A stretch of 11,306 nucleotides of DNA from Thiosocius sp965601425 (GTDB taxonomy: Bacteria; Pseudomonadota; Gammaproteobacteria; Chromatiales; Chromatiaceae), in the NCBI GenBank assembly GCA_965601425.1, contig CBFCWF010000142.1, forward strand, positions 1 to 11,306, read 5' to 3'. The translations under genes and the position numbers were made by a program. Positions 6,382-11,306 of this stretch are shown piece after piece (within the stretch, counting starts at the first letter, position 1; the number at the start of each line of letters is the position of its first letter). The notes under the pieces were generated by a model that was given only the letters and a program-made list of their open reading frames with translations, had not been told where the DNA came from and made no database searches.

Positions 6382-9300
6382 GCCAGGACCCTCCTGCGCA
6401 AGTCGAGGGTGCAGGGATACGAAGGGTTTAGACGCTCCTCAGACGGTTCACGCCGCGTGTCCTGTGCTGCTGCCGACCGGGCCTGACCGGCCGCTTCGCG
6501 CAACGACGCAGGGGGCGGCGTGTCACCGGGCGTATGGCCCCAGGACCAGAAGCGGGTGATGCGTCGCGCCTCGGCCTCGTAGGCGTTGACCGGGAACGCG
6601 TCATAGGCGCGTCCGCCCGGGTGGGCCACATGGTATACACAGCCACCAACGCTGCGCCCCAGGCCGCGCTCCATCACGTCGAACACCAGCGGCGCGTGGA
6701 CCTCGACCCGGGTATGCATGCCATAGGCTGAATCCCAGGCCCTGTAGCGCACGCCCGCGACATACTCGCCGGCCACCCCGGTCGATTGCAGCGGCAGGCG
6801 TCGCCCGTTGCAGGTGATCAGATGACGCGCCGGATCCAGATTGCGGCAGATCACCTGCAGGCGCTCGACGGCCGAATCGACGACCCGTGCCTGGCGCTGC
6901 GTCGACGTCGCCTCCTCGAGCACCTGCCAGGGCTCGAGTGCCATGCGCAACTCTATTTCGAGCCCGGCATACTCGACCCGGCCATAAACGGGGAACCGGA
7001 ACTCGAGAAAGGCCGCATACCAGTCCAGGTCGAACGCATAGCCGGCCGCGTTCAGATCCTCGATGACCGATGCGAAGTCGCGCCAGACGAAATGCGGCAG
7101 CATGTAGCGGTCGTTCAACGCGGTGCCCCAGCGCACCAGCGGATGACGGTAGGGTTCACGCCAGAAGCGCGCCACCAACGCGCGCAGCAGCAGCATCTGT
7201 GCAAGGCTCATCCGCGCGTGCGGCGGCATCTCGAACGCGCGGAACTCGAGCAGCCCCTGACCGCCCGTCCCGCGCTCGGTCGCGGCCAGCTTGTCGATGC
7301 AGAACTCGGCGCGATGGGTGTTGCCGGTGACGTCGGCGAGGAAGTTGCGCAATGCGCGGTCGACCATGCGCGGCTCGACAACCTGGTCGACCTCCCGCAG
7401 CGCGCGCTCGAACTCGCCGAGCAGCGTCGAGCCGCGCTCGTCGGCGCGCGGCGCCTGCGACGTGAAGCCAATGAAAAGCCCGGAAAACAGGTACGACAAT
7501 GCCGGGTGGTGCTGCCAGTAAGTAAGCAGCGAACGCAGCAGATCTGGCCGGCGCAGAAACGGACTGTCGGCGGCTGTCGGCCCGCCGAGTGTGACATGGT
7601 TACCGCCCCCGGTGCCGGTGTGACGGCCGTCGAGCATGAACTTCTCGGTGCCGAGCCGGGTCTGCCGCGCTGCCTCGTAGAGCGTGACCGTGTTCTGCTC
7701 CAGCTCGTCCCAGTTCGCCGCGGGGTGGATATTGACCTCGATCACCCCCGGGTCCGGCGTCACCTTCAGGACCCTCAGCAACGGGCTGGCCGGCGGGTCG
7801 TAACCCTCGATCAACACCGGCTGGGCGAGTTCACCCGCGGTCGCTTCCACCGCGCCGAGCAATTCAGCATAGTGCTCGAGCTCCTCGCAGGGGGGCATGA
7901 ACACGCAGAGGTGCCCCTCGCGCCGCTGCAGGCAGAGCGCCACGTGCGGCAGCGCTGTCCGGCCCGCACGATCCGGCCCCGACCTCAGTTCTGCGATCGG
8001 GAGACGCAGGCCGAGCGGCGACCCGCCGGGGACCAGCTGCAGCCGGCCCCCGGCGAGCGGCCATGCCCGGGTTGTCCAGGCCGCCTGCGTCTTGTCCCAG
8101 CGCAGCAGCAACACGTATCCAACCGGCTGGTCGAGGCCATGCGCAAGCGCCAGGCTCAGATCATCGCGGAACTGGGGCGCCCAGGGGATCGCGACCCGGT
8201 CCATTTCCGCCGGCTGCACGGTCTCACGCCAGAGATAGTGCAGCCAGTCCTCGTAGGCCGCGGTCAGATCGCCGGCGTCGCAGCCGAGACGCGCAGCCAG
8301 CCGCTGGCCGAAATCCCGCACCCGGTCCGCCGGCACCGCATCGCGTCGCGACTCGTCGGCGAGCAGGCTGCCATCACGCCACAGCGGCATGCCGTCGGCA
8401 CGCCAGAAGCACCCCAGCGCCCAGCGCGGCAGCGGTTCGCCCGGGTACCATTTGCCCTGACCATGGAGCAGTAGACGGCCCGGTGCGAACGCATCGCCGA
8501 GACGCCGCAACAATGCGCCGGCCAGCTCGCGCTTCTTGAGACCCAAAGCCTCGGTGTTCCATTCGGCACCCTCCATATCGTCGATCGAGACAAAGGTCGG
8601 CTCGCCACCCATGGTCAGGCGGATATCCAGCGAACCGAGCTCCTGGTCCACCGATCGCCCGAGCGCACGGATCGCTGCCCACTGCTGCTCGGTGTACGGC
8701 TTCGTGACCCGCGGGTCCTCGTGCACGCGCGTGACCTGGTTCGTGTAGTCGAACGCCACCTCGCAGGGATCGCTGTAACCGGTGACCGCGGCCGCACTCA
8801 CCGGGTCCGGCGTGCACGCGAGCGGTATGTGCCCCTCGCCCGCAAACAGGCCCGAGGTCGGATCCAGCCCGATCCAGCCTGCGCCGGGGATATAGACCTC
8901 CGCCCAGGCATGCAGATCGGTGAAGTCCCGCTCCGGGCCTGACGGCCCGTCCAGGGCCTTCACGTCGGCCGTGAGCTGCACCAGGTAGCCGGACACAAAG
9001 CGCGCCGCGAGGCCCAGGTGACGCAGTATCTGCACCAGCAGCCAGCCGGTGTCGCGGCACGAGCCCAGGGCCTTTTCGAAAGTCTCCTCGCAGGTCTGGA
9101 TACCCGGATCGAGCCGGATGGTGTAATCGATCGCCTGTTGCAGCTGCTGATTCAGGTGCACCAGGAAATCCACGATGCGCCGCTCGCGTCGGTCGACACC
9201 GGCGACCCAATGCATCAATCGCGGTCCGCTTTCGTTCAGCTCGAAATAGGGTTCGAGCTCCTGACGCAGCAGCGCATCGTAGTGGAACGGGTAGTTATCG

Positions 9301-9596
9301 GCATATTGCTCGACGAAGAAGTCGAAGGGATTGATGACCGTCATGTCGGCCACCAGTCGAACCTGCACGTCCAGCGCTTCCACCGGCTCGGGAAAGACGG
9401 CACGGGCAACGAAATTTCCGAAAGGATCCTGCTGCCAGTAGAGCCTGTGTCCGGCCGGCCCGATATCCAGCCGATATTCGTGAATCGGCGTCCGCGTGTG
9501 AGGGGCCGGTCGCAGCCGGATCAGGTGCGGCGACAGCGCTACCGGCCGATCGAAACGATAGGTGGTCTTGTGCTCAATGGCGACGCGAATGGCCAT
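6378..9596 (-). CDS. Transglutaminase-like / DUF2126 putative amidoligase, intact paralog A
   Basis: A 1,072-residue protein, probably cytoplasmic, with a transglutaminase N-terminal domain (1-100), a transglutaminase-like Cys-protease core (about 130-260) and a DUF2126 region (about 300-1072). The triad is visible as Cys180 (LGSCRDTGW), His229 (DLHAWAEVY) and Asp245 (GWIGLDPTSG). The DUF2126 region is classed in Pfam as a putative amidoligase related to the glutamine synthetase fold. Its conserved blocks are complete: MGGEPTFVSIDDMEGAEWNT (329-348), EVNIHPAANWDEL (620-632), DGRHTGTGGGNHVTLGG (656-672, His667) and EFRAFEMPPH (784-793). From known neighbourhoods, such proteins are predicted to form or break amide bonds on a peptide or small molecule together with ATP-grasp and alpha-E proteins. 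The true substrate is unknown. I chose the ATG at 9596 because MAIRVAIEHKTTYRFDRP begins the domain and GGGGGA lies five bases upstream; a longer frame back to 9659 adds 21 unrelated residues. Paralog B follows with a four-base overlap. Confidence 0.92.
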   Translation of the reverse strand: MAIRVAIEHKTTYRFDRPVALSPHLIRLRPAPHTRTPIHEYRLDIGPAGHRLYWQQDPFGNFVARAVFPEPVEALDVQVRLVADMTVINPFDFFVEQYADNYPFHYDALLRQELEPYFELNESGPRLMHWVAGVDRRERRIVDFLVHLNQQLQQAIDYTIRLDPGIQTCEETFEKALGSCRDTGWLLVQILRHLGLAARFVSGYLVQLTADVKALDGPSGPERDFTDLHAWAEVYIPGAGWIGLDPTSGLFAGEGHIPLACTPDPVSAAAVTGYSDPCEVAFDYTNQVTRVHEDPRVTKPYTEQQWAAIRALGRSVDQELGSLDIRLTMGGEPTFVSIDDMEGAEWNTEALGLKKRELAGALLRRLGDAFAPGRLLLHGQGKWYPGEPLPRWALGCFWRADGMPLWRDGSLLADESRRDAVPADRVRDFGQRLAARLGCDAGDLTAAYEDWLHYLWRETVQPAEMDRVAIPWAPQFRDDLSLALAHGLDQPVGYVLLLRWDKTQAAWTTRAWPLAGGRLQLVPGGSPLGLRLPIAELRSGPDRAGRTALPHVALCLQRREGHLCVFMPPCEELEHYAELLGAVEATAGELAQPVLIEGYDPPASPLLRVLKVTPDPGVIEVNIHPAANWDELEQNTVTLYEAARQTRLGTEKFMLDGRHTGTGGGNHVTLGGPTAADSPFLRRPDLLRSLLTYWQHHPALSYLFSGLFIGFTSQAPRADERGSTLLGEFERALREVDQVVEPRMVDRALRNFLADVTGNTHRAEFCIDKLAATERGTGGQGLLEFRAFEMPPHARMSLAQMLLLRALVARFWREPYRHPLVRWGTALNDRYMLPHFVWRDFASVIEDLNAAGYAFDLDWYAAFLEFRFPVYGRVEYAGLEIELRMALEPWQVLEEATSTQRQARVVDSAVERLQVICRNLDPARHLITCNGRRLPLQSTGVAGEYVAGVRYRAWDSAYGMHTRVEVHAPLVFDVMERGLGRSVGGCVYHVAHPGGRAYDAFPVNAYEAEARRITRFWSWGHTPGDTPPPASLREAAGQARSAAAQDTRREPSEERLNPSYPCTLDLRRRVLA
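6390..6395 (-). promoter_or_regulatory. Strong ribosome binding site of paralog B, inside the end of paralog A
   Basis: On the minus strand AGGAGG lies eight bases before the ATG at 6381, within the last codons of paralog A. Along with the ATGA overlap, it indicates that B is still efficiently translated and coupled to A, although its catalytic residues are gone. Confidence 0.7.
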
Positions 9597-9601
9597 GCGA
9601 A

Positions 9602-9607
9602 TCCCCC
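9602..9607 (-). promoter_or_regulatory. Ribosome binding site of paralog A
   Basis: On the minus strand GGGGGA lies five bases before the ATG at 9596. It supports this start over the upstream in-frame codon at 9659, whose extra residues do not resemble the family. Confidence 0.55.
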
Positions 9608-9621
9608 ATATCGAACGATAT
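9608..9621. promoter_or_regulatory. Inverted repeat directly upstream of paralog A start (candidate operator or hairpin)
   Basis: ATATCG, two A's, then CGATAT form a perfect 6+6 inverted repeat that abuts the ribosome binding site of paralog A. It is AT-richer than its surroundings. It could be an operator, part of a promoter -10 region or a small hairpin controlling access to the ribosome binding site. The rest of the 219-base gap (9597-9815) shows no clear sigma-70 promoter, terminator or gene that I can support. Confidence 0.3.
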
Positions 9622-9815
9622 CCGGTGCCGGTGTGACCCCGAACCCAAAACGCCTGCAACCGGGGCGACCGGCCCGAACCGCTAATGAACCCGCTGAGGT
9701 CCGCCTGCTGCAGCGCGCACCGACAAAGTGGGTCGTGACGCCTGCGGCAGGGCCAAGTACCCTGCTTCCGTCGGTCAGGATCGAAACCGGGCCCGACCCC
9801 GTATGCGACGTGGGA

Positions 9816-10154
9816 TCAGCGGCGGCTCGCCGCAAGCAGTTGGGCACCGGCCCCGACGGCCCAGGCACCCAGTTTGCCGAGCAGCAACAGCAACAGGATA
9901 ACCGTGATCCACGCCAGATAATGCGCGACCCCGTCTCCCGCCGCGGGCAACAGGGTCGCAATTTTTGTCGTCTCGAGGAAGTATTGCGCGAAATAGGCGA
10001 TGCTGTCCGGATCCCTGAACAGGCCCCAGGCAAAGTAGATGGCACCCCCGAGGGCCCAGACACCCAATACGATCAGGATCAGCGCAGGCACCGCGACTGC
10101 GGCCATCCCGATCCACTGCGCCGTCGCGGTGCGGGGTAATTCGTCCGAATCCAT
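9816..10154 (-). CDS. Small membrane protein of unknown function
   Basis: I do not recognise this 112-residue product. It has a short polar N-terminus (MDSDELPRTATAQ), a long hydrophobic segment at about 14-46 (GMAAVAVPALILIVLGVWAL and on to FAWGLF), a polar middle, and a second hydrophobic segment at about 78-108 containing ITVILLLLLLGKLGAWAV. It should therefore be an inner-membrane protein with at least two spans. I prefer the ATG at 10154 because AGAGGA (10162-10167, minus strand) lies seven bases before it; a GTG at 10181 would add nine residues. It follows the anchored protein at 10226-10936 by 71 bases on the same strand and may be co-transcribed with it. The gene after it is paralog A, 219 bases on. 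Confidence 0.7.
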   Translation of the reverse strand: MDSDELPRTATAQWIGMAAVAVPALILIVLGVWALGGAIYFAWGLFRDPDSIAYFAQYFLETTKIATLLPAAGDGVAHYLAWITVILLLLLLGKLGAWAVGAGAQLLAASRR

Positions 10155-10161
10155 CACAGCA

Positions 10162-10167
10162 TCCTCT
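10162..10167 (-). promoter_or_regulatory. Ribosome binding site deciding the start of the small membrane protein
   Basis: On the minus strand AGAGGA stands seven bases before the ATG at 10154. This favours that ATG over the GTG at 10181. Confidence 0.5.
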
Positions 10168-10225
10168 GGCTTCTGTTGCACAACGGCCCATCGACCGCCC
10201 GACCACGGCCTAGAAATCCCTGTCG

Positions 10226-10936
10226 CTACTCCCGGAGTTCGACCTTGAGACTACCCTCTTCTACCCGGATGTCTTCGACCCCGTCGGCAAACCCCTTCCA
10301 GAATCCATCCTGACTGCCGTACTCACGAATCAGGTCGATGTTCTTCAGGCCGCCCAGCCAGGCGCTGGGCAGTGGGACGCCCATGATGCTGACACCCTGT
10401 AGGGCCACCACCGGCCTGGCATCACGGAACGCCAGCTCGACGCCGGCCGACACCCGCAGCGTCTTGCCGCCCATGATCGGGAATTCGGGATCGACGGGCA
10501 CGAGCAGCCGCGCACTGACCAAGTCGTCGGCAAGATCGACCGACAGCCGTCTCGCCACGTCCGGATTGTTCGCGAGCAACGCATTGAGCTCTCGTTCGCT
10601 GAAGCTGACCTCGCGTTTCGCACCGGCTTCGCTGTAGCGTTCCGGCCGCAGCCATTCCTGGTCCGTCTCCGCGTTCGCGCCACCGGTCTGCACGGTCGGC
10701 TTGCTCGGTTCCGGCTCGTAACCGAGCGTTCGCAATTTTGCGTCCAGCGTCTCCTGCTCCCTGGGGCTCAGCTCGACCGGCTCGAAGTCACTGGCATAGA
10801 TGTAGGTCCGCACCACCCAGTAGGTCAGCGCGGCAGTTGCCAGGATCGTGGCTATCACGATCCACGCGACATGTCCGGCGCGCAAACCACCGCGGCGTGT
10901 CGATCCGTCCGGATCTTGATGCGTTTGTGCTGTCAT
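10226..10936 (-). CDS. Single-pass membrane-anchored protein of unknown function
   Basis: A 236-residue protein with a basic cytoplasmic N-terminus, one membrane span at about 22-43 (HVAWIVIATILATAALTYWV), a low-complexity linker (about 75-105) and a C-terminal domain (about 108-236) that should lie in the periplasm. That domain contains SFSERELNALLANNPD (111-126), VSARLLVPVDPEFP (140-153), GKTLRVSAGVELAF (157-170) and GVSIMGVPLPSAWLGGLKNI (181-200). The 'seeLNaLL' plus beta-strand pattern recalls YpmS/DUF2140-like and related lipid-binding-like extracytoplasmic domains, but this is only a shape resemblance. Similar proteins are common in gammaproteobacteria and I recall some carrying an arginine N-succinyltransferase label; nothing here supports that enzyme. 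The start is the ATG at 10936 with a weak AGGGA upstream. It lies 83 bases after ppk1 and 71 before the small membrane protein. Confidence 0.8.
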   Translation of the reverse strand: MTAQTHQDPDGSTRRGGLRAGHVAWIVIATILATAALTYWVVRTYIYASDFEPVELSPREQETLDAKLRTLGYEPEPSKPTVQTGGANAETDQEWLRPERYSEAGAKREVSFSERELNALLANNPDVARRLSVDLADDLVSARLLVPVDPEFPIMGGKTLRVSAGVELAFRDARPVVALQGVSIMGVPLPSAWLGGLKNIDLIREYGSQDGFWKGFADGVEDIRVEEGSLKVELRE

Positions 10937-11019
10937 GCGTTTCCCTGAAACCTGCGTGTGGGCGCCTACGTCGTCGCCGGCTGTGCGGCGCGGCCATCGT
11001 CCGAAACCCCGACCATCGG

Positions 11020-11306
11020 CTAGCGTAGGTTACGCCCGGCAACCGGCCGACGGGCCTTGCCTTTTTGATAACGCGCGACCTGCTTGACGCGCTGCTGGGC
11101 CCGCTCCATCAGCTTCTGCTGCGACCCCTGCTCCTCTTCGGGGCTGCGGGGCATTCGCCTCTGGTAGCTGCCGTCGGACTGCATCTCCCAACCGTTGCGG
11201 TAGTCGCCCAGCTGGCTGTCGAGCATAAAGCGCAGTTCCGAGCGCAGGTTCTCACCGACGACCGGCGTCACCACCTCGACGCGTGACTCCAGGTTACGCT
11301 TCATGC
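11020..11306 (-). CDS. ppk1: Polyphosphate kinase 1, C-terminal end (5' part outside window)
   Basis: PPK1 reversibly polymerises the gamma phosphate of ATP into polyphosphate, usually at the inner membrane. Only the last 94 complete codons are here; the family is about 690 residues, so the window edge cuts off most of the gene. The fragment begins MKRNLESRVEVVTPV, matching the PPK1 C-terminal block with the SADxM-RNLD-RVEV pattern, then has a helical stretch (LRSELRFMLDSQLGD) and WEMQSDGSYQRRMP, which corresponds to the family's LQPDGSYVRR. It closes with a basic, Gln/Arg-rich tail after EEEQGSQQKLMERAQQR. The first Met in the fragment is internal, not a start. The active-site histidines are upstream and not visible. 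The stop is TAG at 11022-11020. No terminator with a T-run follows in the 83-base gap. Confidence 0.85.
   Translation of the reverse strand, partial: MKRNLESRVEVVTPVVGENLRSELRFMLDSQLGDYRNGWEMQSDGSYQRRMPRSPEEEQGSQQKLMERAQQRVKQVARYQKGKARRPVAGRNLR

Noticed and set aside
6786..8474. Long plus-strand open frame (562 codons) opposite paralog A
   Set aside because: It is antisense to a protein with strong family motifs, its predicted product is rich in Arg/Gln/His with no domain, and long shadow frames are expected in GC-rich coding DNA.
7609..9637. 16-base sequence CCGGTGCCGGTGTGAC occurring at both 7609-7624 and 9622-9637
   Set aside because: One copy lies within the coding sequence for the GTGGGN motif of paralog A; with only 16 GC-rich bases and no further flanking identity, chance is the simplest explanation.
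9597..9659. N-terminal extension of paralog A to position 9659
   Set aside because: The 21 extra residues do not resemble the family, while the ATG at 9596 begins the domain and has a ribosome binding site.
10226..10936. Arginine N-succinyltransferase for the anchored protein
   Set aside because: The sequence has an N-terminal membrane anchor and no acetyltransferase-type motifs; I recall that label on similar proteins but see no support for it here.

Overview
The window is GC-rich, tightly packed bacterial chromosome, most likely from a gammaproteobacterium. This rests on the lysine-biosynthesis order dapC, dapD, yffB-like, dapE, on DapD and DapE sequences very close to the E. coli proteins, and on a polyphosphate kinase 1 tail at the far end. 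I see no tRNA, rRNA, CRISPR array, insertion sequence or phage gene. No gene-free stretch exceeds 300 bases.

Plus strand, 1-2967: the 3' end of dapC, then dapD, a small ArsC/Spx-fold YffB-like protein, and dapE. Together they cover the succinylase branch of diaminopimelate/lysine synthesis. A 35-codon open frame fills the gap between yffB and dapE and almost touches both.

Minus strand, read from 11306 down: the C-terminal end of ppk1, a single-pass membrane-anchored protein of unknown function, a small membrane protein with at least two hydrophobic segments, and two very large tandem paralogs of about 1,070-1,094 residues. Both paralogs have a bacterial transglutaminase N-terminal domain, a transglutaminase-like core and a DUF2126 putative amidoligase domain. 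The upstream copy (6378-9596, 'A') keeps the Cys-His-Asp triad and all the conserved amidoligase motifs. The downstream copy (3097-6381, 'B') overlaps A by four bases. It has kept the fold and length but lost the catalytic Cys (Pro at the same residue number, 180) and four separate amidoligase motifs, so it looks like a pseudoenzyme made together with its active sister.

Between the end of B and dapE (2964-3096, minus strand) lies what reads as a deletion scar. It holds 32 codons from the middle of a type 2 circularly permuted ATP-grasp protein, in frame with B's stop codon, and then, in another frame, a short tail resembling the C-terminus of a small transglutaminase-like protein. That tail's stop codon overlaps the dapE stop codon. 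These are the partners normally found next to DUF2126 genes, so the locus appears to have lost its ATP-grasp/alpha-E/transglutaminase part while keeping the two giant proteins. The active/inactive tandem pair and the scar are the most interesting things here.
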